DNA of 64,000 nt from Streptomyces sp. NBC_00490 (GCF_036013645.1 NZ_CP107869.1:4774001-4838000), one strand, 5' to 3'. Positions 9,023 to 17,317 are shown, counted from the first letter of the stretch. Translations and numbers: made by a program. The notes: generated by a model from the sequence alone, not told the origin.

Positions 9023-9223
9023 ATGAGCACCAGCGAGACCGACCCGGTCGTCAAGCCGGACAACACCCACGTCACCGACGCGGACAGCGGCGAGGAGATC
9101 AAGCCGCTCAACACCCACGTGACGGGCAGCCCGATCAAGCCGCTCAACACCCACGTCACCGACGTGGACGACGGCGGCGTGGCCACTCCGGACAACACAC
9201 ACGTCACGGAAGAGCCCGCCTGA
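9023..9223 (+). CDS. AfsS-like small protein with four PxNTHVT repeats
   Basis: A 66-residue, acidic, Cys-free peptide with an excellent ribosome site (GGGGAGG, eight bases before the ATG). It consists almost wholly of repeats KPDNTHVT, KPLNTHVT, KPLNTHVT and TPDNTHVT separated by short D/E/G/S-rich spacers. AfsS of Streptomyces is a 63-residue protein built of T-x-x-x-P-x-D-N-H repeats, encoded directly after afsR; the repeat style and location here match, although the exact repeat differs (NTHVT rather than DNH). No signal peptide or membrane segment is visible. A precursor-peptide role is possible, but no modification enzyme is adjacent. Confidence 0.85.
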   Translation: MSTSETDPVVKPDNTHVTDADSGEEIKPLNTHVTGSPIKPLNTHVTDVDDGGVATPDNTHVTEEPA

Positions 9224-9247
9224 CCAGACCTTTTTCCCGCACGGGGA

Positions 9248-9286
9248 TCGGCCGCGGCGGCGCGGAGGGGGAGCCGTCGCGGCCGA
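9248..9286 (+). terminator. Possible terminator after the AfsS-like gene
   Basis: TCGGCCGCG (9248-9256) pairs with CGCGGCCGA (9278-9286). It lies between two convergent genes, just after a T-rich stretch (CTTTTTCCC). No run of T follows the stem. Confidence 0.35.
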
Positions 9287-9326
9287 GGCGTGTCCGGGAG
9301 TCACCGGGGTGGGACGGATCTGCCAG

Positions 9327-10904
9327 TCACCCCCGCAACTCCCCCTTGACCACCTTTCCGCTCGCGTTGCGCGGGAGTTGTGCCACGAACTCCACCGCTC
9401 TGGGCACCTTGTAGTTCGCCATTTCCCTGCGGGCCCAGGCGATCAGGTCGTCGCCCGTTGCCAGGGCGCCCTTCCGGCGCACGACGTAGGCCTTTCCGAC
9501 CTCCCCGAGCCGAGGGTGCGGGACGCCGATGACCGCCACGTCGGCCACGTCCGGGTGCAGGCCCAGGAGTTGCTCTATCTCCGCCGGGTAGGCGTTGAAG
9601 CCGCCGACGATGAACATGTCCTTGAGGCGGTCGGTGATGCGGAGGTTGCCGGCCTCGTCCAGGACGCCCACGTCGCCCGTGCGCAGCCAGCCGTGCGGGT
9701 CGAGGACCTCCGCCGTCGCCGTCTCGTCCTCGTAGTAGCCCCGCATGACGTTGAAGCCCCGGACCAGCACCTCGCCCGGGACCCCCGGGGCCACCGTCTG
9801 GCCGTCGGCGGAGACCACCCGTACCTCCGTTCCGGGGATCGCCCTGCCCGACGTCGACGCGATCACCGTCGGCTCGTCGCCGCGGCGGCACATCGTCACC
9901 ACACCGCTCGCCTCCGACAGGCCGTACGCCGTGAGGACGGTCTCCACGCCCAGTTCGGTGCGCAGGCGCTCCACCAGGGTCAGGGGGACCACCGCCGCAC
10001 CGGTCACCACCAGGCGCAGGGCCGACAGGTCGTACGCGTCACGGGAGGGGTGGTCCAGCAGGGACTGGTGGAGGGTCGGCGGACCCGGGAGGACCGAGAC
10101 GCGCTCCGACGCGATGTTCGCCAGGGCCGTGTCCACGTTGAACACCGGCTGGGGGATCATCGTCGCCCCCCGCATCAGGCAGGCGATCACGCCCGCCTTG
10201 TAACCGAAGGTGTGGAAGAAGGGGTTCACGATCAGGTAGCGGTCGCCCTGACGCAGGCCCGCGAGGTCGCTCCAGACCTCGTACGCACGCAACGTCTGGG
10301 AATGCGTGATCACCGCGCCCTTCGGGCGGCCCGTCGTACCCGAGGTGAAGACGATGTCCGAGGGCCATGAGCCGCGCACCGAGTCCGCCCGCTCCCGCAC
10401 CTCCGCCTTGCCCACGCCCTCGCCGCTCGCCAGGAAGTCCTTCCAGGTCCAGTAGTCGGCCGGGGCGTCGTCCGACAGGACCACCACCTGGGCCAGGGAC
10501 GGCAGCCCCGCCCCGTCCGCCACCGCCCGCCGCAGCGACGCCACGTACGACGTCCCCAGGAACGTCCCCGTCACGAAGAGCAGGCGTGCTCCGCTGCGGC
10601 GCAGGACGTCCGCCGCCTCCGTCCCCTTGAACCGGGTGTTCAGCGGGACCAGTACCGCGCCGGCCGACACCGCGCCCAGCGCCGACACCATCCAGTCCAG
10701 GGAGTTGGGCGCCCAGATCGCGACCCGGTCACCCGCCTCCACCCCGTTCGCCACGCACGCCGCCGCCGCGCGCTCCACCCGGGCGCCCAGTTCGGCGTAT
10801 GTCACCCGGGTACGGCCCTCGACCACGGCCTCCACGTCCGCGTACCGCTCGGCCGCCGCCCGGACCAGACCCGGAACGCTGCCCCACTCCACGTCTCCGC
10901 GCAC
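9327..10904 (-). CDS. AMP-forming acyl-CoA ligase, FadD3-like
   Basis: A 525-residue ANL-superfamily enzyme that makes an acyl-adenylate and then the CoA thioester. The P-loop FTSGTTGRPKGA is near residue 187, the A5-type TAYGLSE near 308, GWLRTGD near 400, and the C-terminal NASGKVVK lysine is present. Several blocks (NPFFHTFGYKAG, LPGPPTLHQSLLDHP, DRLKDMFIVGGFNAYPAE) are what I recall from mycobacterial FadD3, which activates a ring C/D propionate of steroids. The GTG start at 10904 follows GGAGG by seven bases. It is divergent from the thiolase operon across two operators. Substrate assignment remains inference. Confidence 0.9.
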   Translation of the reverse strand: MRGDVEWGSVPGLVRAAAERYADVEAVVEGRTRVTYAELGARVERAAAACVANGVEAGDRVAIWAPNSLDWMVSALGAVSAGAVLVPLNTRFKGTEAADVLRRSGARLLFVTGTFLGTSYVASLRRAVADGAGLPSLAQVVVLSDDAPADYWTWKDFLASGEGVGKAEVRERADSVRGSWPSDIVFTSGTTGRPKGAVITHSQTLRAYEVWSDLAGLRQGDRYLIVNPFFHTFGYKAGVIACLMRGATMIPQPVFNVDTALANIASERVSVLPGPPTLHQSLLDHPSRDAYDLSALRLVVTGAAVVPLTLVERLRTELGVETVLTAYGLSEASGVVTMCRRGDEPTVIASTSGRAIPGTEVRVVSADGQTVAPGVPGEVLVRGFNVMRGYYEDETATAEVLDPHGWLRTGDVGVLDEAGNLRITDRLKDMFIVGGFNAYPAEIEQLLGLHPDVADVAVIGVPHPRLGEVGKAYVVRRKGALATGDDLIAWARREMANYKVPRAVEFVAQLPRNASGKVVKGELRG

Positions 10905-10927
10905 AACCAGCCTCCAGAACCCAGTAG

Positions 10928-10942
10928 CTGACTACCCGTCAG
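10928..10942. promoter_or_regulatory. Island operator site 4
   Basis: CTGACTACCCGTCAG, perfect arms, in the divergent gap between the FadD3-like and thiolase-like genes. Confidence 0.78.
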
Positions 10943-10954
10943 ATTAGCTGTAGC

Positions 10955-10969
10955 CTGACGCACTGTCAG
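10955..10969. promoter_or_regulatory. Island operator site 5
   Basis: CTGACGCACTGTCAG, perfect arms, 27 bp centre-to-centre from site 4, which would place two repressor dimers on nearly the same DNA face. Confidence 0.78.
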
Positions 10970-10998
10970 CCCGGAGGACAGCCCCGCGGAGGTGCCTC

Positions 10999-12147
10999 AT
11001 GACCGGACTCAAGGACGCCACCGCCATCGTCGGCATAGGTCAGACGCCGTTCGCGAAAAACCTTCCCGAGGACGAGAGAACCCTCGCCTGCCGTGCCGTG
11101 CTCGCCGCCCTCGACGACGCCGGTATCGCCCCGGGAGAGGTCGACGCCCTCGCCTCCTTCACCATGGAGGAGACCGACGAGGTGGAGCTCGCGAAGGCGG
11201 TCGGCTTCGGTGACCTCACCTTCTTCAGCAAGGTCGGATACGGGGGCGGGGGCTCCTGTGCCACCGTCGGCCATCTCGCCGCCGCCATAACCGCCGGGCA
11301 GGCGAGCGTGGGAGTGGCCTGGCGGTCGCGGAAGCGGGGGTCGGGGCCCCGGCCCTGGCGGAACACGACCGTTCAGCTGCCGACCCCCGCCCAGTGGACC
11401 CGGCCCTACGGCCTGCTCCGGCCCGTCGACGAGATCGCCATGCTCACCCGCCGCTACATGCACGAGTACGGCGCGACCCGCGACCACCTGTTCAATGTCG
11501 CCCTCGCCTGCCGCAACAGGGCCAATCAGAATCCGGCGGCCGTCATGTACGAACGGCCCCTCACCCGCGAGATGTACATGACCTCCCGCTGGATCAGCGA
11601 ACCGCTCTGTCTCTTCGACAACTGCCTGGAGACCGACGGGGCGTTGGCGTGTGTCGTCGTCAGCAGGGAGCGGGCACGGGACTGCCGGCACGCGCCCGTC
11701 TACGTCCACTCCGCCGCCCAGGGGCTCCCCGCCCAGCACCACGGCATGGTCAACTACTGGAACGACGATCCGCTCACCGGCCCGGCGTGGACCGCCGCCC
11801 GGCATCTGTGGAAGCACGCCGACTTCACCCCGCAGGACGTCGACGTCGCCCAGATCTACGACGCCTTCACCGCTCTCATCCCGCTCTCCCTGGAGGGCTA
11901 CGGCTTCTGCGGGCGCGGGGAGGGCGGCGCCTTCACCGAGCAGGGCGCCCTCGAGATCGGCGGGCGGCTGCCGCTCAACACCGGCGGCGGCGGGCTCAGC
12001 GAGGCCTACGTCCACGGCTTCAACCTCATCAACGAAGGCGTCAAGCAGCTCCGCGGGACCAGTACCGCCCAGGTCCCGGACGCCGCGACCTGCCTGGTCA
12101 CTGCCGGCGAGGGCGTCCCCACCTCCGCGCTGCTCCTGAGGACCTGA
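10999..12147 (+). CDS. Thiolase-like lipid-transfer protein (Ltp/SCP-x type), first gene of ltp-DUF35-ech operon
   Basis: A 382-residue thiolase-fold protein of the non-decarboxylating lipid-transfer group. IVGIGQTPF opens it, the central segment is glycine-rich (GYGGGGSCATVGH), and IYDAFTALIP and PLNTGGGGLSEAY form the C-terminal half. In Ltp2, a steroid side-chain retro-aldolase, this fold works with a DUF35 partner and uses tyrosines rather than a thiolase cysteine; the IYDAF tyrosine is present here. GGAGG lies eight bases before the ATG. The next gene, 14 bp away, encodes exactly such a DUF35 protein. Probable function: CoA-ester C-C bond cleavage. Confidence 0.85.
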   Translation: MTGLKDATAIVGIGQTPFAKNLPEDERTLACRAVLAALDDAGIAPGEVDALASFTMEETDEVELAKAVGFGDLTFFSKVGYGGGGSCATVGHLAAAITAGQASVGVAWRSRKRGSGPRPWRNTTVQLPTPAQWTRPYGLLRPVDEIAMLTRRYMHEYGATRDHLFNVALACRNRANQNPAAVMYERPLTREMYMTSRWISEPLCLFDNCLETDGALACVVVSRERARDCRHAPVYVHSAAQGLPAQHHGMVNYWNDDPLTGPAWTAARHLWKHADFTPQDVDVAQIYDAFTALIPLSLEGYGFCGRGEGGAFTEQGALEIGGRLPLNTGGGGLSEAYVHGFNLINEGVKQLRGTSTAQVPDAATCLVTAGEGVPTSALLLRT

Positions 12148-12161
12148 AGGAGGCATCCCCC

Positions 12162-12569
12162 ATGCTCACCCCCGTCACCGACTCCGACGGCGCCCCCTTC
12201 TGGCGCTACGCCGCCCAGGGCGAACTCCGGGTCCAGACCTGCGCCGACTGCGGCGAACCACGCTTCCCGCCCCGGCCCTGCTGCCCGCACTGCCAGTCCT
12301 TCGAGACCGAGTGGCGGCCCGTGTCCGGCCACGGCCGCATCTGGTCCTACGTCGTCCCCCACCCCCCGCTCCTTCCGGACTACGCGGCGCAGGCGCCGTA
12401 CAACGTGGTCGTGGTCGAACTCGCCGACCACCCCCGCGTCCGTCTCGTCGGCAACCTGGTCAGCTCGGCCGGGGCGCCGCTCAACTCCCTTGACCCGGCC
12501 CGGATCCGGATCGGCGCCCGGGTGCACGTGGTGTTCTCCGGTGGGCTCGCGCAGTGGGTGCTGTCGTGA
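12162..12569 (+). CDS. DUF35 Zn-ribbon/OB-fold protein (thiolase partner)
   Basis: A 135-residue protein with an N-terminal rubredoxin-like Zn ribbon (CADCGEPRFPPRPCCPHC, two C-x2-C knuckles) followed by an OB-fold segment (GRIWSYVVPHPP, YNVVVVEL, RVRLVGNLV). DUF35 proteins bind CoA esters and dock on thiolase-like aldolases or hydratases, as in Ltp2-ChsH2. A strong AAGGAGG site precedes the ATG. Its TGA overlaps the GTG of the next gene (GTGA), indicating coupled synthesis. Confidence 0.88.
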   Translation: MLTPVTDSDGAPFWRYAAQGELRVQTCADCGEPRFPPRPCCPHCQSFETEWRPVSGHGRIWSYVVPHPPLLPDYAAQAPYNVVVVELADHPRVRLVGNLVSSAGAPLNSLDPARIRIGARVHVVFSGGLAQWVLS

Positions 12570-13339
12570 GCGGCCTGGGGGTCGCCGTCGACAAGGACTC
12601 CGGCGTCGCCGTCGTCACCCTCGACCGGCCGCACCGGCTCAACGCGATCGATCTCGCCCTGCGGGACGCACTCGTGGAGGCGTGGCGGGAGTTGCGGTTC
12701 GACGAGTCCGTGCGCGCGGTCGTCCTCACCGGGGCGGGCGAGCGCGCCTTCTGCACCGGGCTGGACCGGGACGCGCAGGTTCCGCAGCCCGACTCCCCCT
12801 ACATGGCCGACGATCCGCTCCTGCGTGTCGGGCCCAAGGCCAACGACCTCTGGAAGCCCGTCATCGCCGCCGTACAGGGGATGGCCTGCGGAGGCGCCTT
12901 CTACCTGCTCGGCGAGAGCGAGTTCGTCGTCGCCGACACCACCGCGACGTTCTTCGATCCGCACACGACGTACGGCATGGTCAGCGCGTACGAGTCGGTC
13001 CTCATGGCGCAGCGGATGCCGTACGGCGAGGTCGCCCGGATGATGCTCATGGGGACCGCCGAGCGGATCTCCGCGCGGCGGGCCCACGAGATCGGGCTGG
13101 TCTCCGAACTCACCGAGCCCGGCGCCGCGTTGGGGGCGGCGGTGGAGTGCGCCGCCGTCATCGCCGGATATCCGGCCGAGGGGGTGCAGGGCACCGTCCG
13201 CGCTCTGTGGGCGGCCAGGGAGGCCGCGCTCGCCGCCGGCTTCGCGCAGGCCCCGCATCTCATCTCGCTCGGGAACCTGCCGGGCGAGCGGCAGGCGGAG
13301 CTGTTCGCCGCCCGCCGCCCGGAGTTCAGGACACGCTGA
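12566..13339 (+). CDS. Enoyl-CoA hydratase/isomerase family protein
   Basis: A 257-residue crotonase-fold protein: VVTLDRPHRLNAID at the start, oxyanion-hole region GAGERAFCTGLD near residue 55, and AVQGMACGGAFYL near 95. GTG 12566 is chosen because it overlaps the preceding stop as GTGA; GTG 12554 is possible. It is the third gene of the operator-controlled thiolase/DUF35/ECH operon and would hydrate an enoyl-CoA upstream of retro-aldol cleavage. Catalytic glutamates are not certain from inspection, so isomerase or hydrolase function is possible. Confidence 0.85.
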   Translation: MSGLGVAVDKDSGVAVVTLDRPHRLNAIDLALRDALVEAWRELRFDESVRAVVLTGAGERAFCTGLDRDAQVPQPDSPYMADDPLLRVGPKANDLWKPVIAAVQGMACGGAFYLLGESEFVVADTTATFFDPHTTYGMVSAYESVLMAQRMPYGEVARMMLMGTAERISARRAHEIGLVSELTEPGAALGAAVECAAVIAGYPAEGVQGTVRALWAAREAALAAGFAQAPHLISLGNLPGERQAELFAARRPEFRTR

Positions 13340-13340
13340 G

Positions 13341-13832
13341 CTACCCGGCCACCCGCTGCGGGTCCACCAGCTCGCAGGTGCCGTCGGTCACCGTGGGGCT
13401 CGCGGTGACGACGGCGGAGTCGGTGGCGCCCGCGGCGACGGAGAAGATCCCGCTGCTCCCGGTCGCGACCGTCGTCCCGGCGGCGTCCTTGAAGGCCACC
13501 TGGAACATGTAGGAGTACGTCTGGCTCGTGCTGCTGTTGGTGGCGCGGACGTCGGCGGTGAGGGTCTGGCCCTCCACCTCGCACTTCTCGATCCTCAGAT
13601 CCTGGGTCGCCTCACCCAGCGAGCTCGACTCGACGCCGCCACCGCCCGGGACCGAACCGGAGTCGTCGTCATCATCATCGTGGTGGCTGCTGCCGCCGGT
13701 CGAACTGCTCGAAGAACCGCTGGAGTTCGAGCTGCTGCCGGAGCAGCCGCCGCCGGACGAGTGCCGGGCTCCGGTCAGGGCGACGACCACCCCGACGACG
13801 AGGGCCACCTGACGGACATGGCGAAGCTTCAC
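13341..13832 (-). CDS. Secreted Ser/Asp-rich protein with FxLYD-like domain
   Basis: A 163-residue product from GTG 13832, with GGGGGATC as ribosome site. Residues 1-20 form a Sec-type hydrophobic signal (RQVALVVGVVVALTG). Then comes a low-complexity Ser/Gly/His/Asp linker including a run of six Asp. The C-terminal ~85 residues look like a small beta-sandwich with two cysteines, similar to FxLYD or immunoglobulin-like exported domains (RIEKCEVEGQTLTADV). A Cys in GGGC could be lipidated, but the -3 position is not a canonical lipobox. It converges one base from the ECH stop and is probably unrelated to the island. Function unknown. Confidence 0.72.
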   Translation of the reverse strand: MKLRHVRQVALVVGVVVALTGARHSSGGGCSGSSSNSSGSSSSSTGGSSHHDDDDDDSGSVPGGGGVESSSLGEATQDLRIEKCEVEGQTLTADVRATNSSTSQTYSYMFQVAFKDAAGTTVATGSSGIFSVAAGATDSAVVTASPTVTDGTCELVDPQRVAG

Positions 13833-13936
13833 TACTGATCCCCCGTTGTCACAAGCCCCGAAAGGCACTGTTCATGATCGTGAGCACGTCACGCTAACAG
13901 GCGTCATCCGGCGCCCGTCCCGGCCGCGAGAGCCGC

Positions 13937-16273
13937 CTACGCGGTCCTGGCCGTCCCCGTTCCCTTCTCCGCGTCCAGCGCGTACACGCAGCGGTCCTTG
14001 CTGCACGCGTACACGACGCCGTCCTTCACCACCGGGGCACCGGTGATCTCGCCGCCGGTCGCCAGCTTCCAGCGCAGCCGGCCGTCGTCGGCCTTCAGGG
14101 TGTACAGCAGGTGGTCCGTGGAGCCGAAGTGGATGCGGCCCTCCGCCACCGCGGGCGCGCCCACGATGTCGCCGCCCGCCTGGAAGCGCCACTTGGGTGT
14201 GCCGGTGACCGCGTCCAGGGTGTAGAGCCCCTTGCCGCTGCCGACGTGCACATGCCCGGCCACCACCAGCACCGGCTCGATCGAGGCGCGGGCCTCGGTG
14301 GCGATGCGCCAGCGGTCGCGGCCGTCGGCGGCGTCGAGGGCGTAGACCGTGCCGAGATAGTCGGCCAGGTAGACGCCACCGCCGGTCACGGCCGGGCCCG
14401 GCACGAAGGCGGGCGGGCAGAGGAAGACCGCCGGGGCCTCGAAGTGCCACTTCACATGGCCGTTCGCGACGTCCAGCGCGAGCACCCGGGTGCCGGCCGA
14501 GACGTACACATAGCCGTCGGGCGCCTGGGTCACCCGGACCGGTACGCCGCCGCAGGAGGCCGCGTCGCCGATGGGGTACGACCAGCGCTCGTCGCCGGTG
14601 CGGGCGTCCAGGGCGCGCAGCCGGGCGTCCTGCCAGACGTACACCGTGCCGTCGTGCAGCGCCGGACCGGCCTCCGGGGTCTCGAAGTCCGTCTGCGCCC
14701 CGGTGAGCTCCCACAGTTTCTGCCCGCCCGAGGCCTCCCAGCCCTGGACACCGCCGCCGCGGCTGCCGGTGACGACGGTGCCGCGGTCGGCCTTGAGGGA
14801 GTACACCCAGGCGTCCGTCTGGATCCGCCACAGGTCGGCGCCCTCACGGGCCTCCAGGGCGAACAGGGTGGGGCCGTCGGAGGCGTGGATACGGCCGTCC
14901 GCGACCGCCATCGACCAGGCGACGTCCCGGGTCTTGAAGCGGCGGCGGCCGGTGGCCACGTCGAGGGCGTGCACCTCGAAGGAGGTGACGTAGACGAGGT
15001 CGTCGGCGACGGAGGGGGTCCCCCACACATCGTTCGACATGCGGAAACGCCACGGCCGCCAGCCGCCGCCCGGCTCCTGTGCGGGCGGTGCGGGTACGGC
15101 GGGGCCCACGGCGGCGTCCGTGCCGTTGACGCCGGGGCGCGGCTTGGACCAGCTGGCGACCAGGCCGGCCTCCGGTGGCGGCGCCTTCACGGCGGCGGCG
15201 CGGGCGTCCGAGACGCGCGGTCCGGGCCCGATGGGCACCTGGGCGCCCGCCAGCCGCACCGGGCCGGTGTCGGGGGCGCCGACGGACACGGGGGCGGGGT
15301 CGTGGGAGGGCGGCGGGGGCAGGGGGGCGACCCGGCCTGCGCCGCTGCGGCCGCCGGGGCCCGGCTTGACGGCCGGGCGTCCGTTGCGGCGCGCCTCGAT
15401 CAGTCCCACGGCCCGCTCCGGCAGCCAGGCCGACGCCGTACCGCTGTCGTCGGAGCCGGAGCCGAAGAGGTGCGGGGCGAGCTGGGACTGGAGGTCGGCC
15501 GGGTTGGGGCGGCCGGTGGCGTCCATCTGCATACAGGACTCGATGAGCGGACGAAGTTCGTCCGGGAGGCCTTCGAGGTCCGGGCCCTCGCGGAGCAGCA
15601 TGAAGACCGTCTCGACAGGGTTGGCGCCGTGGAAGGGCGGGTGGCCGGTGGCGGCGAAGACCAGCATGGAGCCGAGCGAGAAGACATCGCTCGCGCCGGT
15701 GACGCTGCGGGAGTCCTTGGCCTGCTCCGGCGACATGTAGGCGGGGGTGCCCACCGCCACATTGGTCATGGTCAGACGCGTGTTCGATACGCCGGAGGCG
15801 ATACCGAAGTCGATCACCCGGGGGCCGTCCTCGACGACCAGCACGTTGGACGGCTTGAGGTCGCGGTGGACGAGGCCCGCCCCGTGGATCGACTGCAGCG
15901 CCTCCGCGACGCCGGCCGCGAGCCAGCGCACCGCCTGGGCCGGCATCGGCCCGCACTCGTTCACTATCTCTTCGAGGGAGGGCGCGGGGACGTACGCGGT
16001 GGCCAGCCAGGGCACGGCGGCGCGGGCGTCGGCGTCGACGACGGCCGCCGTGTAGAAGCCGGAGACCGCGCGGGCCGCCTCCACCTCGCGCGAGAAGCGG
16101 ACGCGGAACAGCTGGTCCTCGGCGAGTTCCGTACGGACCGTCTTGATCGCCACGCGCCGGCCGGACGCCGAGCGCGCGAGATAGACCAGCCCCATGCCGC
16201 CGGCGCCCAGCCGTCCCAGCACCTCGAACGGCCCGATCCGCCGCGGATCGTGCTGCGTCAGCTGATCCACCAC
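13937..16273 (-). CDS. Serine/threonine protein kinase fused to PQQ-type beta-propeller
   Basis: A 778-residue protein from GTG 16273 downstream of GGAGG. The N-terminal Hanks-type kinase has the glycine loop GAGGMG (23-28), ATP lysine K44 (VAIK), HRDLKPSN (136-143) and DFG (155-157), so it appears active. A Pro/Ala-rich linker spans about 310-410. The C-terminal 360 residues are seven or so PQQ/PQQ-like propeller blades (ALDAADGRDRWRI, TLDAVTGTPKWRF, ALDAEKGTG). I see no obvious transmembrane helix, so the sensor is probably cytoplasmic. Neighbours are not in an operon with it. Confidence 0.92.
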   Translation of the reverse strand: MVDQLTQHDPRRIGPFEVLGRLGAGGMGLVYLARSASGRRVAIKTVRTELAEDQLFRVRFSREVEAARAVSGFYTAAVVDADARAAVPWLATAYVPAPSLEEIVNECGPMPAQAVRWLAAGVAEALQSIHGAGLVHRDLKPSNVLVVEDGPRVIDFGIASGVSNTRLTMTNVAVGTPAYMSPEQAKDSRSVTGASDVFSLGSMLVFAATGHPPFHGANPVETVFMLLREGPDLEGLPDELRPLIESCMQMDATGRPNPADLQSQLAPHLFGSGSDDSGTASAWLPERAVGLIEARRNGRPAVKPGPGGRSGAGRVAPLPPPPSHDPAPVSVGAPDTGPVRLAGAQVPIGPGPRVSDARAAAVKAPPPEAGLVASWSKPRPGVNGTDAAVGPAVPAPPAQEPGGGWRPWRFRMSNDVWGTPSVADDLVYVTSFEVHALDVATGRRRFKTRDVAWSMAVADGRIHASDGPTLFALEAREGADLWRIQTDAWVYSLKADRGTVVTGSRGGGVQGWEASGGQKLWELTGAQTDFETPEAGPALHDGTVYVWQDARLRALDARTGDERWSYPIGDAASCGGVPVRVTQAPDGYVYVSAGTRVLALDVANGHVKWHFEAPAVFLCPPAFVPGPAVTGGGVYLADYLGTVYALDAADGRDRWRIATEARASIEPVLVVAGHVHVGSGKGLYTLDAVTGTPKWRFQAGGDIVGAPAVAEGRIHFGSTDHLLYTLKADDGRLRWKLATGGEITGAPVVKDGVVYACSKDRCVYALDAEKGTGTARTA

Positions 16274-16442
16274 TTGCCTGCCACCTCCCCGTACGGGCCG
16301 CGTCACACCCTTATGCACGCGACCCCGTGCAGCGTCTCACCACCGCACCGCCATGGCGGCACGCACCCTGATTCTTCCTGGCCGGGGCGCAGGTTGCGAA
16401 CCCGGTTGCAAATCGGGATGTCTCATGCCAAACCGGTGCTTT

Positions 16443-17189
16443 TCACCACGCCGGTCGGCCGTCGAGGCGTTCCAGTACGGCGAACGACGCCCCCTGATTG
16501 TCGGTGACGACGGCGACTTTGCCGTACGACGTCTCGAAGGGTGGAGCCTGGACCCGCCCGCCGAGCCGGTTCACCGTCCCGAGAACGGCCTCACAGTCCT
16601 CGACTCCGAAGTGGACGAGGAAGTGGGGCGGCATCTCGGCCGGAAAGACGTCGGAGACGGGGGCGCGGCCGAAATCGGGCCTCGCGTCCGGTCCGAACAG
16701 GGCGTCGTGGAACAGCCCGCCGTAGAAGGTGTTGGCGCCCTCGGTGTCCCGGGCGTACAGCTCGGCCCAGACGAACGTGCCCGGCTCGTGCCGTACGCCG
16801 AAACCGGTGTGGGAGTCGGGCTCCCACAGGCCGAAGACGGCGCCGTCCGGGTCGGTGACCAGGGCGCTGGTGCCCAGGTCGCCGACCGGCATGGGGGCGG
16901 TGACGACCTGTCCGCCGGCGGCCCAGACCCGGTCGGCGAGGCCCTCGACGTCCGGGGTCGCGAAATACACCGTCCAGACGGTGGGCATCCGCCCGTCCGT
17001 CTTGTGCGCGAGCGCGGCGACGGGCTCGCCCTCCTTCAGGGCCCATACGGCCCCGCCGTACCGCTGCTCCTCGAAGGTCCACCCGAAGAGCTCACCGTAG
17101 AACCGCTTGCCCGCCTCCACGTCGGGAAGCTGCGCGTCCACCCAGCACGGGACGCCCTCTCCGTACGCGGATGCCCTGTTTTCGGCCAT
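16443..17189 (-). CDS. VOC-family (glyoxalase/dioxygenase fold) protein, two modules
   Basis: A 248-residue protein with two tandem VOC modules: VPCWVDAQLPDVEAGKRFYG starts the first and FVWAELYARDTEGANTFYGG the second. The pattern (FYGELFGW, DPDGAVFGLWEP) matches Streptomyces VOC proteins of the hydroxylase/bleomycin-resistance-like type, a metal-dependent or small-molecule binding fold. ATG at 17189. It is divergent from the TetR gene with a 121-bp gap, an arrangement compatible with being a TetR target. Confidence 0.85.
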   Translation of the reverse strand: MAENRASAYGEGVPCWVDAQLPDVEAGKRFYGELFGWTFEEQRYGGAVWALKEGEPVAALAHKTDGRMPTVWTVYFATPDVEGLADRVWAAGGQVVTAPMPVGDLGTSALVTDPDGAVFGLWEPDSHTGFGVRHEPGTFVWAELYARDTEGANTFYGGLFHDALFGPDARPDFGRAPVSDVFPAEMPPHFLVHFGVEDCEAVLGTVNRLGGRVQAPPFETSYGKVAVVTDNQGASFAVLERLDGRPAW

Positions 17190-17302
17190 ACCGCCAAACT
17201 AACGGCGACTCACGCAGCGCGCAGACCAGCGCACCCGTCCCGAAGTGCCCTCGCACCCCATTTGCAGTCGGCCGAATCGCGCTCCGATCACCCCTCGGTA
17301 AG

Positions 17303-17317
17303 CTGACGGCATGACAG
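17303..17317. promoter_or_regulatory. Possible degenerate island operator over the TetR start codon
   Basis: CTGACGGCATGACAG matches the CTGAC-N5-GTCAG consensus at nine of ten arm positions and covers the ATG at 17311. This would allow autorepression of the TetR gene, but it is one mismatch off and may be chance. Confidence 0.4.

Noticed and set aside
9023..9223. RiPP precursor peptide
   Set aside because: The repeats could be a core, but no maturase, protease or transporter is adjacent, and the AfsR neighbour with an AfsS-like layout is the simpler reading.
14111..16507. 798-codon open frame on the plus strand opposite the kinase gene
   Set aside because: Its translation is Gly/Arg/Val-rich with no recognisable domain, while the minus strand encodes an unmistakable kinase-propeller. 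High-GC antisense frames are common.
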